A DNA stretch of 64,000 nucleotides from VBDM01 sp035702665 (GCA_035702665.1 DASSQD010000091.1:36006-100005); one strand, 5' to 3'; counted from the first letter of the stretch, positions 10,904-23,000 are shown. The notes: generated by a model from the sequence alone, not told the origin. Made by a program: numbers and translations.

Positions 10904-13032
10904 GCGAGGATCGGCAGCTTGCGTATGCGCTTGCCCGTCGCGGCGAAGATCGCGTTGGCGACCGCCGGCGCGACCGCCGGAGTGCCGGGCTCTCCGATGC
11001 CGCCGGGCGCTTCCTTGCTCGGCACGATGTAGACCTCGACCTTGGGCATCTGATTCATGCGCAGCATCCGGTAGTCGTGGAAGTTCGACTGCTGCACCTG
11101 GCCGTCCTTGAACGTGATCTTCCCGTAGAGCGCGGCCGTGAGTCCGTAGACGATCGCGCTCTCGATCTGGCGCTTCACGATGTCCGGATTCACCGTCATG
11201 CCGCAGTCGACCGCAGCGACGACGCGGTGCACCGTGGGCGTTCCGTCCGCCGCGACCGAGACTTCGGCGACCTCTGCGCACCAGCTGCCGAAGGAGAACA
11301 CCACCGCGATGCCGCGGTGCACGCCCGCCGGCAGCGGCTTGCCCCACTCGGCCTTCTCGGCGGCGAGCTCGAGCGCGCCCTTGTGGCGCGGCTGCTTGCC
11401 GAGCAGCGACCGCCGGAACTCGAACGGGTCCTTGCCCGCGGCGTGCGCCATCTCGTCGATGAAGCTCTCGAGGAAGAAGCTGTTCTGCGAGTGCCCGACC
11501 GAGCGCCAGAACCACACCTGGAGGTTGCCGGGCTCCTGGCGCGAGTACTCGATGTGCAGGTTGGGGAAGTCGTACGGGCAATCGCGGATGCCTTCGACGC
11601 CGAATTCGTCCACGCCGTCGGGCGGCAGCTTCATGAAGTGCGACGCTTCCATGATCGACGGCGAAGCCACGTTCGCCGTGAACAACATCGCGTTCCCGTT
11701 CGCGTCCAGGCCGCCCTTGAAACGCGTCACCGAGGCGGGACGATAGAAGTAGCCGCGCGTGTCGTCCTCGCGACTGTAGACGAGCTTCACCGGCTTGCCG
11801 GTGATCTTGGAGAGCACGGTCGCGCCGATCACCGGATCGGGCGCGAAGCGGCGCCCGAACCCGCCGCCCAGGTACATGGTGTTGATCTTCACCTGTCCGG
11901 GCTGGACCCCGGCGACCTGCGAGAGGATGCCCTGCGCCGGCCCCTGCGATTGCGTGCCCGCCCAGATCTCGACACCGTCCTTCTTCACCCACGCAGTGCA
12001 ATTGAGGGGCTCCATGCACGAATGCGAGAGATACGGCGCCTCGTACTCCGCCTCGATCACCTTCGCGGGCTTGGCGGCCTTGAAGTCACCTTCGTTGCGC
12101 CCGACCGCGCCGCCGGCAGCGGCGCCCTCGGAGAGCTGCTTGGAGATCCCCTCGGAGGACAGCGTGGCGTTGGCGCCGTGGTCCCACTGGATCTCGAGCG
12201 CGTCGCGGCCCAGCTTCGCCGCCCAGTAGCCGTCGGCAAGCACCGCGACACCGGCCGGGATCTGCACGACCTGGCGAACGCCGGGAACCGCTTTCGTCTT
12301 GGCGTCGTTGACCGAGACCGCCTTTCCGCCCGGCACGGGCGGGTGCGCGATCACCGCGGTGAGCATCCCCGGGAGATAGACATCCAGTCCGTACTTCGCC
12401 TTGCCGGTCGATTTGGCGGCCGTATCCAGGCGCTTGGTCCCGCTCTTCCCGAGCAGTGTGAATTGCGCCGGGTCCTTGAGCTTCACCTCCTTTGGCGGCG
12501 TGAGCTTGGCCGCCTTTTCCGCCAGAGCGCCGTAGGAAAGCTTCTTGCCGCTCTTGTGGATCACCATGCCCTTTTCGGTCCGGCAGTCGGCGGCATCGGC
12601 CTTCCACGACTGGGCGGCCGCGGCAATCAGCATCGCGCGCGCCGCGGCGCCCGCCTTGCGCATCGGCTCCCAGTGCCCCCGCACCGCGGTCGATCCGCCG
12701 GTCGCCTGAATGCCGAAGATCGGATTGACGAACGCCTTGTCGACGCCCGCCTGCTCGACCCGCACGCGCGACCAGTCGGCGTCCAGCTCCTCCGCGATCA
12801 GCATGGGGATCGCGGTGTGCACGCCTTGGCCCATCTCGGAGAGGCCGCACACGACCGTGATCGCGCTGTTCGGCGCGATGCGCAAATAGGCGTTGATGTG
12901 CGCCTCCTTGGCGGCCGCCTGCGCAAGCCGGGTCGCGCCCGGCAGGGTGAAGCCGATGATCAGTCCCCCGCTGGCCATCGCGGAGGTCTTGAGGAATTCT
13001 CGGCGTGAGGTATTCGCTGGTTTGGCGCGCAT
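10900..13032 (-). CDS. Isoquinoline 1-oxidoreductase-type molybdenum hydroxylase large subunit
   Basis: The 710-residue protein starts with a twin-arginine signal (SRREFLKTSAMASGG), showing export of a folded, cofactor-loaded enzyme. Family motifs include GLSEMGQGVHTAIPMLIAEE, GGGFGRRF and the C-terminal GGIGEPGTPAVAPAVANA with the conserved glutamate. IorB-type proteins bind molybdopterin and oxidise aldehydes or N-heterocycles in the periplasm. The gene is 2 bp from the iorA-like gene upstream, and its stop overlaps the probable soxY start. The substrate is unknown. Confidence 0.92.
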   Translation of the reverse strand: MRAKPANTSRREFLKTSAMASGGLIIGFTLPGATRLAQAAAKEAHINAYLRIAPNSAITVVCGLSEMGQGVHTAIPMLIAEELDADWSRVRVEQAGVDKAFVNPIFGIQATGGSTAVRGHWEPMRKAGAAARAMLIAAAAQSWKADAADCRTEKGMVIHKSGKKLSYGALAEKAAKLTPPKEVKLKDPAQFTLLGKSGTKRLDTAAKSTGKAKYGLDVYLPGMLTAVIAHPPVPGGKAVSVNDAKTKAVPGVRQVVQIPAGVAVLADGYWAAKLGRDALEIQWDHGANATLSSEGISKQLSEGAAAGGAVGRNEGDFKAAKPAKVIEAEYEAPYLSHSCMEPLNCTAWVKKDGVEIWAGTQSQGPAQGILSQVAGVQPGQVKINTMYLGGGFGRRFAPDPVIGATVLSKITGKPVKLVYSREDDTRGYFYRPASVTRFKGGLDANGNAMLFTANVASPSIMEASHFMKLPPDGVDEFGVEGIRDCPYDFPNLHIEYSRQEPGNLQVWFWRSVGHSQNSFFLESFIDEMAHAAGKDPFEFRRSLLGKQPRHKGALELAAEKAEWGKPLPAGVHRGIAVVFSFGSWCAEVAEVSVAADGTPTVHRVVAAVDCGMTVNPDIVKRQIESAIVYGLTAALYGKITFKDGQVQQSNFHDYRMLRMNQMPKVEVYIVPSKEAPGGIGEPGTPAVAPAVANAIFAATGKRIRKLPILA

Positions 13033-13034
13033 GA

Positions 13035-13499
13035 TCAGGCTCCCTTCACGTTCGCGGCCGCATCCTTGATGGCTTCGCGAATCTGGTTGTAGGTCCCGCA
13101 GCGGCAGACGTTGCCGCTCATCGCCTCGTCGATGTCGGAGTCGCTGGGCGCCCGGTTCTTCGCGAGCAGGGCGGTTGCGCTCATGATCTGGCCCGACTGG
13201 CAGTAGCCGCATTGCGGCACGTCGTGCTGGATCCACGCCGCCTGCACGGCCTTGCCTACCGCGGTCGCGGCCACGCCTTCGATCGTGGTCACTTTCTTGC
13301 CGACCGCCTCGGAGGCCGGCGTGGAGCAGGAACGGACCGGCGAGCCGTCGAGGTGCACGGTGCAGGCGCCGCACTGCGCGATGCCGCAGCCAAACTTGGT
13401 CCCGGTCATGTGCAGCGAATCGCGGAGCACCCACAGAAGAGGCGTCTCGGGGGAAGCGTCGATCTTATGCGTCTTGCCGTTGATCGAGAGGGTGATCAT
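13035..13499 (-). CDS. Isoquinoline 1-oxidoreductase-type [2Fe-2S] small subunit
   Basis: This 154-residue protein has two [2Fe-2S] clusters: CGIAQCGACTVH with a later RSC, then CGYCQSGQ and CRCGTYNQI. It is the electron-transfer partner of the large subunit gene 2 bp downstream. It has no signal and would be co-exported with the Tat-bearing large subunit. It leads the operon iorA-iorB-soxY-soxZ. The iorAB pair has no FAD subunit gene, as is usual for IorAB-type enzymes, which pass electrons to c-type cytochromes. Confidence 0.92.
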   Translation of the reverse strand: MITLSINGKTHKIDASPETPLLWVLRDSLHMTGTKFGCGIAQCGACTVHLDGSPVRSCSTPASEAVGKKVTTIEGVAATAVGKAVQAAWIQHDVPQCGYCQSGQIMSATALLAKNRAPSDSDIDEAMSGNVCRCGTYNQIREAIKDAAANVKGA

Positions 13500-13582
13500 G
13501 GTTCTCCTTCGTGGGAAAAACTCGCGGCAAATTATGACACGGCCGGGACCTGCCGGCGTTCATCGCCCGCGAATGCCGAAGC

Positions 13583-14179
13583 CTACCTGCCCGCGGAGGC
13601 CTCCCAGATCTGCCAGCGTTCCTTGCCGGCGAAGATCGGGATCGAGTCGTGGACTGCCGCGTCGACCGTCCGCTGGAACCCATCGGAGAGCAACGCCTCG
13701 AGTTCGCCCGACCTGAGACCGAAAGGCGGTCCGCGCTGTCCGTCTTCGAAGTAGAAGAATCCCGCGAGCCTTCCCAGTGGAGCGAGCAGCTGGAGCACGC
13801 GCCGCGCGTAGCGCGGGCGCAACGGCTGCGGCAACGAGCAGAGGAACGCCCTTTCGTAGACGAGATCGAAGGGCTTGCCGAAGTCGAATTCGAAGAAGTC
13901 CGCGAGGTGGACGCGGTCGGAAAGTGCCCCGAGGGCGGACCGTGCCCGCTCCACCGCGGCGGGGGCAAAGTCGACCGCGAGCACGTCGTGTCCCGCCTCG
14001 GCGAAGGCACGCACCTCGTAGCCCGAGCCGCAGCCCGGAACGAGCACGCGCCGGCCTTGCGGCTCGGTCTCGAGGAACCGCTCGAGATCGGACGGCACGC
14101 GGCCCGCATCCCAAGGCGTGAAGTTCTCGCGGAACCGCTTTTCCCAGAATTCGGGTTTCGAGGCGTCCTGTTTGGGCAC
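13583..14179 (-). CDS. Thiopurine S-methyltransferase-like SAM methyltransferase
   Basis: A 198-residue class I methyltransferase of the TPMT group. The opening PEFWEKRFRENFTPWDAGRVPSDL and the SAM loop VLVPGCGSGYEVRAFAEAGH (near residue 45) are typical. Bacterial members methylate small thiol, selenium, tellurium or other xenobiotic compounds. It starts 4 bp after the rtcB stop on the same strand. The substrate is not deducible. Confidence 0.87.
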   Translation of the reverse strand: MPKQDASKPEFWEKRFRENFTPWDAGRVPSDLERFLETEPQGRRVLVPGCGSGYEVRAFAEAGHDVLAVDFAPAAVERARSALGALSDRVHLADFFEFDFGKPFDLVYERAFLCSLPQPLRPRYARRVLQLLAPLGRLAGFFYFEDGQRGPPFGLRSGELEALLSDGFQRTVDAAVHDSIPIFAGKERWQIWEASAGR

Positions 14180-14183
14180 GCCG

Positions 14184-15380
<1,197 letters not shown>

Positions 15381-15415
15381 GAAGGTGAACGGTCAGCCAC
15401 GCTTTCGGGAGTCAC

Positions 15416-15477
15416 TGTAACATCTTGTTGCAAAAAGACGACCGGGGAAATCGAGCGGTTACAACTGTCTGCTGTAA
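15416..15477. promoter_or_regulatory. Two inverted repeats between rtcB and the efflux operon
   Basis: The first repeat pairs TGTAACA (15416-15422) with TGTTGCA (15426-15432), 7-3-7 with one mismatch. The second pairs TTACA (15459-15463) with TGTAA (15473-15477). They share the TGTAA half-site. Either could be an operator for a TetR-type or other dimeric repressor of the efflux genes, or for rtcB. No regulator gene adjoins them, so this is a structural observation only. Confidence 0.35.
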
Positions 15478-15523
15478 TCGGCCTGTCCCACTGAGCCCGG
15501 GAGAGCAGGAGCCGCTCCAAAAA

Positions 15524-16819
15524 ATGAAAATGGAAAACCGCTCTTTGATGCCCGAGGCGACGGCTCGGAGCCGCAGCGCCTGGCGGCGCCCTTGGGTCTG
15601 GCTGCTTGCTCTCCTGATCGCCGCCGGCGTGGCTTACGTGATCTTTAAGCCGGCGGGCGGCCCTCAGCAGCCGGGCGGAGGCCGGCGCGGCATCGATCCG
15701 AACCGGCCGACCTCCGTGGTGGCGGCGACGGCGACCGTCGGCGACGTGAACGTCTACCTGAGCGGCCTGGGCACGGTGACGCCGCTCAAGACGGTGACCG
15801 TCAGGAGCCGCGTCGACGGCGAGCTGATGCGCGTGCTCTTCAATGAAGGCCAGGTCGTCAAGGCCGGAGCTCTGCTCGCGGAAATCGACCCGCGTCCGTA
15901 CCAGGCGCAGCTCGAGCAGATGCAGGGCCAGCTCGCGCGCGACCAGGCGCTGCTCGACAACGCGCGCATCGATCTCGATCGCTACCGCAAGCTGCTCGCG
16001 CAGGATTCGGCGCCCGAGCAGCAGGTGGCGACGCAGGCGGCGCTGGTGCGCCAGTACGAGGGAACGCTGAAGGTGGACGCGGGGCAGCTCGACAACGCCA
16101 GGCTCCAGGTCGAGTACACGCGCATCACGGCGCCGATCTCCGGCCGCCTCGGGCTCCGCCAAGTCGATCCCGGCAACATCGTGCACGCGAGCGACAGCAA
16201 CGGGCTGGTCGTGATCACGCAGCTGCAGCCGATCACCGTGGTCTTCTCCATTCCGGAGGACAGTCTCACGGCCGTCATGAGGAAGCTCCACGCGGGGGAC
16301 AAGCTTCCCGTCGACGCCTACGACCGCTCCGGGCAGACCAAGCTCGCCTCGGGTGCGCTGCTAACCGCCGACAATCAGATCGACACCAGCACCGGCACGC
16401 TCAAGCTCAAGGCGCAGTTCACCAACGAGGGCGGCACCCTGTTCCCGAACCAGTTCGTCAACGTGCGCATGCTGGTCGACGTCAAGCGTGGCGCGACGGT
16501 GATCCCCTCGGCGGCGATACTGCGGGGCACGCTCGGCGCCTTCGTCTACGTCGCGAAGGACGACGGCACCGTCGCGGTCCGCAAGATCACGCCGGGGCCC
16601 GTGGAAGCGCTGAACACCGCCATCGACGACGGCCTCGCACCGGGAGAAGTCGTGGTCGTCGAAGGGCACGACAAGCTGCGCGACGGCGCGAAGGTCGAGG
16701 TCGCTTCGCGCGGCGCGGGGATGTCCGCCGCCGGCGCGGGACCGGCCAAACCCGGCGCCGGCGAAAGCAAGGGGCGCCGCCGCGGCAAGGAAGGATCGGC
16801 GCCCGCCGGGTCCAAATAA
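15524..16819 (+). CDS. mdtA: RND efflux periplasmic adaptor (MdtA-like)
   Basis: The 431-residue membrane fusion protein has an N-terminal membrane anchor (WVWLLALLIAAGVAYVIF) and the MdtA opening VYLSGLGTVTPLKTVTVRSRVDG with a biotinyl-lipoyl-like hairpin, beta-barrel and proximal domains. It bridges the inner-membrane RND pump and the outer-membrane factor. ATG 15524 has AGGAG about 12 bp upstream; ATG 15530 is an alternative two codons later. The operon continues mdtB, mdtC and the OMF gene, with the last three overlapping. Confidence 0.93.
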   Translation: MKMENRSLMPEATARSRSAWRRPWVWLLALLIAAGVAYVIFKPAGGPQQPGGGRRGIDPNRPTSVVAATATVGDVNVYLSGLGTVTPLKTVTVRSRVDGELMRVLFNEGQVVKAGALLAEIDPRPYQAQLEQMQGQLARDQALLDNARIDLDRYRKLLAQDSAPEQQVATQAALVRQYEGTLKVDAGQLDNARLQVEYTRITAPISGRLGLRQVDPGNIVHASDSNGLVVITQLQPITVVFSIPEDSLTAVMRKLHAGDKLPVDAYDRSGQTKLASGALLTADNQIDTSTGTLKLKAQFTNEGGTLFPNQFVNVRMLVDVKRGATVIPSAAILRGTLGAFVYVAKDDGTVAVRKITPGPVEALNTAIDDGLAPGEVVVVEGHDKLRDGAKVEVASRGAGMSAAGAGPAKPGAGESKGRRRGKEGSAPAGSK

Positions 16820-16831
16820 GCGGCGCCGGGC

Positions 16832-19800
16832 ATGAATCCCTCGCGTCCGTTCATTCTTCGTCCGGTCGCCACCTCGCTCCTGATGGTGGCGATCCTGCTT
16901 TCGGGCATCGTCGCCTACCGCCTGCTGCCGCTCTCCGCGCTGCCCGAGGTCGACTATCCGACGATCCAGGTCGTCACGCTGTACCCCGGCGCGAGCCCGG
17001 AGGTGATGACCTCGTCCGTGACCGCTCCCCTCGAGCGGCAGTTCGGCCAGATGCCCGGGCTGAACCAGATGCTCTCGACGAGCTCCGGCGGCGCATCGGT
17101 GATCACGCTGCAATTCAGCCTCGATCTCACCCTGGACATCGCCGAGCAGGAGGTGCAAGCCGCAATCAACGCGGCCGGCAACTTGCTGCCGACGGATCTC
17201 CCCACACCGCCCGTCTACAGCAAGGTCAATCCCGCGGATTCGCCGATCCTGACCCTGGCGATAACCTCGAGCACCCTGCCCCTGTCCAAGGTGCAGGACC
17301 TGATCGATACGCGGCTCGCGCAGAAGATCGCGCAGCTGCCGGGCGTGGGTCTCGTCTCGATCAGCGGCGGGCAGAGGCCGGCGGTCAGGATCCAGGCCAA
17401 CCCGCGCGCGCTCGCCGCCTACGGCATGAGTCTGGACGACGTGCGTACCGCGATCGGCAACGCCAACGTGAACCAGGCGAAGGGCAGCTTCGACGGCCCC
17501 GCCCAGGCCTCCACCATAGACGCCAACGACCAGCTCAAGTCGGCCGACCAGTACCGGCAGCTGGTGCTGGCGTACCGCAACGGCAACCCGATCCGGCTGT
17601 CCGACGTCGCCGACGTGGTCGACGACGCCGAGAACGCGCGCCTCGCCGCCTGGACCGACGACGCCTCCGCGCTCATCCTCAATATCCAGCGCCAGCCCGG
17701 CGCCAACGTCATCGAGGTGGTCGATCGCATCAAGCGGCTCTTGCCGCAGCTGCAGGCGTCGCTACCCGGCTCGGTCGAGGTCAACCTGCTCACCGACCGC
17801 ACGGTCACCATACGGGCCTCGGTCGACGACGTGAAGTTCGAGCTGATGCTCGCGGTCGGGCTGGTGGTCATGGTCATATTCCTGTTCCTGCGCAACGTGC
17901 CGGCTACGATCATCCCCAGCGTCGCGGTGCCGCTCTCGCTGGTCGGGACCTTCGGGGTCATGTACCTGGCGGGCTTCAGCATCAACAACCTGACGCTCAT
18001 GGCGCTCACTATCGCCACCGGCTTCGTGGTGGACGACGCGATCGTCATGATCGAGAACATCGCGCGCTATATCGAGGAGGGCGAGTCGCCCTTGAAGGCC
18101 GCGCTCAAGGGCTCCGAGCAGATAGGCTTCACCATCATCTCGCTGACCTTCTCGCTGATCGCGGTGCTGATACCGCTCCTGTTCATGGGAGACGTGGTCG
18201 GGCGCCTGTTCCGCGAGTTCGCCGTCACGCTGGCCGTCTCGATACTCATCTCGGCCGTGGTGTCGCTCACGCTCACGCCGATGATGTGCTCGAAGCTGCT
18301 GCGCCACACGCCGCAGCGCGAGCAGGGCCGGTTCTACCGCAAGTCGGGCGCGTTCTTCGAGGCGGTCATCGCGCGCTACGGCGCGATCCTCAACTGGGTG
18401 CTCGACCGCCAGGGCGCGACCCTGATCGTCGCGGTCGGCACGCTGCTGCTGACCGTCCTGCTCTACGTCTACGTTCCCAAGGGTTTCTTTCCGGTCCAGG
18501 ACACCGGCGTGATCCAGGGCATTTCCGAGGCGTCGCAGTCGATCTCCTTCGCGGCGATGTCGGAGCGGCAGCGCGCCCTCGCCCGCGTCGTGCTGCAGGA
18601 TCCCGCCGTCGAGAGCCTCTCGTCCTTCATCGGCGTGGACGGCATCAACACGACCCTGAACAGCGGGCGCATGCTGATCAACCTCAAGCCGCTCGCCGAG
18701 CGCGACGGCGTGCGCGCGATCGACGTGATCCGCCGCATGCAGCCGAAGCTCGCCGCCGTGGAAGGTATCTCGCTCTACATGCAGCCGGTGCAGGACCTCA
18801 CCATCGAGGACCGCGTCAGCCGCACTCAGTACCAGTTCAGCGTCGTCGACGCCAACCCCGACGAGCTGTACCTGTGGGTGCCGAAGCTGGTCGAGCGCTT
18901 GCGCAGCATACCGCAGCTCGCCGACGTGGCGAGCGACCTGCAGCAGCAGGGCTTGCAGGCGTACGTACAGATCGATCGCGACACGGCGAGCCGGCTGGGG
19001 ATCACGCCGGGCGCCGTCGACAACGCGCTGTACAACGCCTTCGGCCAGCGCCTGATCTCGACCATATTCACGCAGTCCAACCAGTATCGCGTGGTGCTCG
19101 AAGTCCAGCCGGAATTCCAGAAGGGCCCGAAGGCGCTGGACGACATCTACGTCGGCACCGCGCCGGTCGTGCAGACCAACACCTTCACTCCGGTAGGCCA
19201 GCCGAACGCGGTCACCACCCAGACCTCGAGCCTGCAGCAGGCCTCGGGCGGCTCGTCGGCGCCGCAGCAGGTGCGGCTGAGCAGCATCGCCAAGGTGGTG
19301 GAGAAATCGGGACCGCTCGCCATCAACCACCTCGCCCAGTTCCCCGCGGCGACGATCTCGTTCAACCTCGCCCCCGGCGCGTCGCTCGGCGACGCGGTGA
19401 AGGCGATCCGCGCCGCCGAGCGGGAGATCGGGCTGCCCTTGAGCGTGCAGACGAGCTTCCAGGGCGCGGCGCTCGCGTTCCAGGCGTCGCTCAACAACAC
19501 CCTGCTGCTGATCCTCGCCGCCATCGTCACGATGTACATCGTGCTGGGCGTGCTCTACGAGAGCTACATCCACCCGGTCACGATCCTCTCGACGCTGCCC
19601 TCGGCGGGCGTCGGAGCGCTGCTCGCGCTCATGGTGTCGGGCAGCGACATCAGCATCGTCGCGATCATCGGCATCATCCTGCTGATCGGCATCGTCAAGA
19701 AGAACGCGATCATGATGATCGACTTCGCCCTCGACGCCGAGCGGAGGGAAGGCAAGCCGCCGCGCGAGGCGATCTTCCAGGCATGCCTGCTGCGCTTCCG

Positions 19801-20026
19801 GCCGATCCTGATGACGACCATGTCGGCGCTGCTCGGCGCGATGCCGCTGATGCTCGGGTCCGGAATGGGCGCGGAGCTGCGCCAGCCGCTCGGCATCACC
19901 ATGGTCGGCGGACTGCTGCTCAGCCAGATGCTGACGCTGTTCACGACGCCCGTCATCTACCTCGCCTTCGACCGCCTGGCGCGGCGCCTCGAATCGGGAA
20001 AGGCCGCGGCGGAGGCGCAGCCGTGA
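16832..20026 (+). CDS. mdtB: RND multidrug efflux permease (MdtB-like)
   Basis: A full-length 1064-residue RND permease. It starts NPSRPFILRPVATSLLMVAI, has two large periplasmic loops and about twelve membrane segments, and the proton-relay region FVVDDAIVMIENI in the fourth segment. Sequence character and the tandem MdtC-like partner point to the heterotrimeric MdtBC pump, driven by proton motive force. Its TGA overlaps the GTG start of the next pump gene. Confidence 0.94.
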   Translation: MNPSRPFILRPVATSLLMVAILLSGIVAYRLLPLSALPEVDYPTIQVVTLYPGASPEVMTSSVTAPLERQFGQMPGLNQMLSTSSGGASVITLQFSLDLTLDIAEQEVQAAINAAGNLLPTDLPTPPVYSKVNPADSPILTLAITSSTLPLSKVQDLIDTRLAQKIAQLPGVGLVSISGGQRPAVRIQANPRALAAYGMSLDDVRTAIGNANVNQAKGSFDGPAQASTIDANDQLKSADQYRQLVLAYRNGNPIRLSDVADVVDDAENARLAAWTDDASALILNIQRQPGANVIEVVDRIKRLLPQLQASLPGSVEVNLLTDRTVTIRASVDDVKFELMLAVGLVVMVIFLFLRNVPATIIPSVAVPLSLVGTFGVMYLAGFSINNLTLMALTIATGFVVDDAIVMIENIARYIEEGESPLKAALKGSEQIGFTIISLTFSLIAVLIPLLFMGDVVGRLFREFAVTLAVSILISAVVSLTLTPMMCSKLLRHTPQREQGRFYRKSGAFFEAVIARYGAILNWVLDRQGATLIVAVGTLLLTVLLYVYVPKGFFPVQDTGVIQGISEASQSISFAAMSERQRALARVVLQDPAVESLSSFIGVDGINTTLNSGRMLINLKPLAERDGVRAIDVIRRMQPKLAAVEGISLYMQPVQDLTIEDRVSRTQYQFSVVDANPDELYLWVPKLVERLRSIPQLADVASDLQQQGLQAYVQIDRDTASRLGITPGAVDNALYNAFGQRLISTIFTQSNQYRVVLEVQPEFQKGPKALDDIYVGTAPVVQTNTFTPVGQPNAVTTQTSSLQQASGGSSAPQQVRLSSIAKVVEKSGPLAINHLAQFPAATISFNLAPGASLGDAVKAIRAAEREIGLPLSVQTSFQGAALAFQASLNNTLLLILAAIVTMYIVLGVLYESYIHPVTILSTLPSAGVGALLALMVSGSDISIVAIIGIILLIGIVKKNAIMMIDFALDAERREGKPPREAIFQACLLRFRPILMTTMSALLGAMPLMLGSGMGAELRQPLGITMVGGLLLSQMLTLFTTPVIYLAFDRLARRLESGKAAAEAQP

Positions 20027-23000
20027 CGCAGGCGGAGAAGAGCTTCTCTACACCGTTCATCGAGCGGCCCGTCGCTACCAGCCTGCTCACGCTCGGCGTC
20101 GTCCTCGCGGGCGTGGTCGCGTTCAGGCTGCTCCCGGTCTCGCCCCTGCCGCAGGTCGATTTCCCGACGATCTCCGTGCAGGCGTCGCTGCCGGGCGCGA
20201 GCCCCGAGACCATGGCCGCCACGGTCGCGACGCCGCTCGAGCGCGCGCTCGGCAGGATCGCGGGAGTCAACGAGATGACCTCGTCGAGCGCGCTCAACTC
20301 GACGCGCATCACGCTGCAGTTCGACCTGACCCGGGACATCGACGGCGCGGCGCGCGACGTGCAGGCCGCGATCAACGCCGCGCGCACCCTGCTGCCGACC
20401 GGGCTTCCCAGCAACCCGACCTACAGGAAAGTCAACCCGGCCGACGCGCCCATCATGATCCTCGCGCTGACCTCGAAGACGATGACGCGGGGGCAGATGT
20501 ACGACGCCGCCTCGACCATCCTCGCGCAGAAGATCTCGCAGGTGAAGGGCGTGGGCCAGGTCACCGTCGGGGGCGCCTCGCTCCCGGCGGTGCGCGTCGA
20601 GCTCAACCCTTCCGCGCTGAACCGGTACGGCATCAGCACCGAGACCGTGCGCACGGTGATCGCCTCGACCAACGCGAACCGCCCCAAGGGCATCGTCGAG
20701 GACGGCGACCGCAGCTGGCAGATCTACGCCAACGACCAGGCGAGAACGGCCGCCGAATACATCCCGCTCATCATCGGCTACCGGAACGGCAACGCCGTGC
20801 GCATCTCCGACGTCGCCGAAGTCGTCGATTCGGTCGAGGACCTGCGCAACGCGGGATCGGCCAACGGCCAGCCCTCGGTGCTGGTGGTCCTGTACAAGCA
20901 GCCGGGGGCGAACATCATCGAGACCGTGGACAACGTCAAGGCGCTGCTGCCGGTGCTCAACGCTTCGCTGCCCAGCGCCATCGATCTGTCGGTCGCGCTC
21001 GACCGCACGCCGACCATCCGCGCTTCGCTGCGCGAGGTGGAGCGCACTCTGGTCATATCCACGGCGCTGGTGATCATGGTCGTGTTCCTGTTCCTCCGGA
21101 ACGTCCGCGCCACGCTCATTCCGGCGGTCGCGGTGCCGGTGTCGCTCATCGGCACGTTCAGCGTCATGTATCTGCTGGGCTACAGCCTGGACAACCTCTC
21201 GCTGATGGCGCTCACCATCGCCACCGGCTTCGTGGTCGACGATGCCATCGTAGTGCTGGAGAACGTCTCGCGCCACATCGAGGAGGGTGTGCCGCCCATG
21301 CGGGCGGCGCTGCAAGGAACGCGCGAAGTCGGTTTCACGGTACTGTCGATGAGCCTTTCGCTGATCGCGGTGTTCATCCCCATCCTCGCCATGGGGGGGA
21401 TACTCGGACGACTGTTCCGGGAGTTCGCAGTGACGCTGTCGGTCGCGATTCTGGTGTCGCTGCTGGTGTCGCTGACGACCACGCCGATGATGTGCTCGCG
21501 GCTGCTGAGGGGTGCCGCGAGCGGGGGAGGACGGCAGCGGCAGCCCGGGGTTCTCTCGCGCGCAGGCGAACGCGCGTTCACGGCCCTGCGCGACGGCTAC
21601 GAGCGTTCGCTCTCATGGGCGCTCGCTCACGGCCCGGTGACGATGCTGATCCTCGCGGTGACGATCTGCCTCAACGTCTACCTCTACTTCGTCATACCGA
21701 AGGGATTTTTCCCGCAGCAGGACACGGGACGCATGGGCGGCTCGATCCAGGCCGACCAGAGCACTTCGTTCCAGGCGATGCAGCAGAAGCTCGCCGACTT
21801 CATCGAGATCGTGCGCTCCGATCCCGCCGTCGAGAACGTGGTCGGTTTCGTCGGCGGGGGCGCGCGCAACGCCGGCTTCATGTTCATGACGCTCAAGCCT
21901 CTCTCCGAGCGCAAGGTCAGCGCGGACCAGGTCGTGGCGCGATTGCGGCCGCGCCTTGCGCGCGAGCCCGGAGCGAGCCTGTTCCTGGTTCCGTTCCAGG
22001 ACATCCGGGTGGGCGGGCGCCAATCCAACGCCCAATACCAGTTCACGTTGCAGGCCGACGATCTCGAGCAGCTTCGCGCCTGGGAGCCGCGCATCCGGCA
22101 GGCTCTGAGCCAGCTGCCGGAGCTCGCGGACGTCAACACCGACCAGCAGGACAAGGGGCTGCAGACGAGCCTCGTCATCGACCGCGACACCGCGTCCCGT
22201 CTGGGCATCAGCCCGAGCCTCATCGACGCGACCCTGAACAACAACTTCGGGCAGAGGCAGGTCTCCACGATCTATAACCCGCTCAACCAGTATCACGTGA
22301 TCATGGAAGCGGCACCGCGCTACTGGCAGAGCCCCGACGCGCTCAAGGACGTCTACGTCGTGACCGGGGGAGCCCAAGTCCCGCTTTCGGCGTTCAGCAA
22401 GTACATGTACACGAATACGCCGCTCGCGGTGAACCATCAGGGCCAGTTCGTCGCGTCGACGATCTCGTTCAACCTCCCGCCGGGGGTCTCGCTCTCGGAC
22501 GCGACGCGCGCGATCTACGACGCGCTCGACCAGCTGGGCGTGCCGACCTCGGTCCACGGAACCTTCCAGGGAACGGCGCGGGTCTTCCAGGAATCCTTGC
22601 GAAGCCAGCCCCTGCTGATCCTTGCGGCGCTGATCACCATGTACATCGTGCTGGGCGTGCTCTACGAGAGCTACGTGCATCCGATCACCATCCTGTCGAC
22701 GCTGCCTTCGGCCGGCGTGGGCGCGCTGCTCGCGCTCAAGGCGGTCAATCTGGAATTCAGCATCATCGCGTTGATCGGCGTGATACTCCTGATCGGCATC
22801 GTCAAGAAGAACGCGATCATGATGATCGACTTCGCGATCCAGGCCGAGCGTGCTGAAGGGAAGTCCCCGCAGGAGGCGATTTTCCGGGCCTGCCTGCTGC
22901 GTTTCCGGCCGATCATGATGACGACCATGGCGGCGCTGCTCGGCGCGGTGCCGCTCGCGATCGGATTCGGCGACGGCTCGGAGCTGCGTCGTCCGCTGGG

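Noticed and set aside
17762..19573. 603-codon minus-strand frame opposite mdtB
   Set aside because: Same GC shadow effect; no domain, and it overlaps a conserved RND permease throughout.
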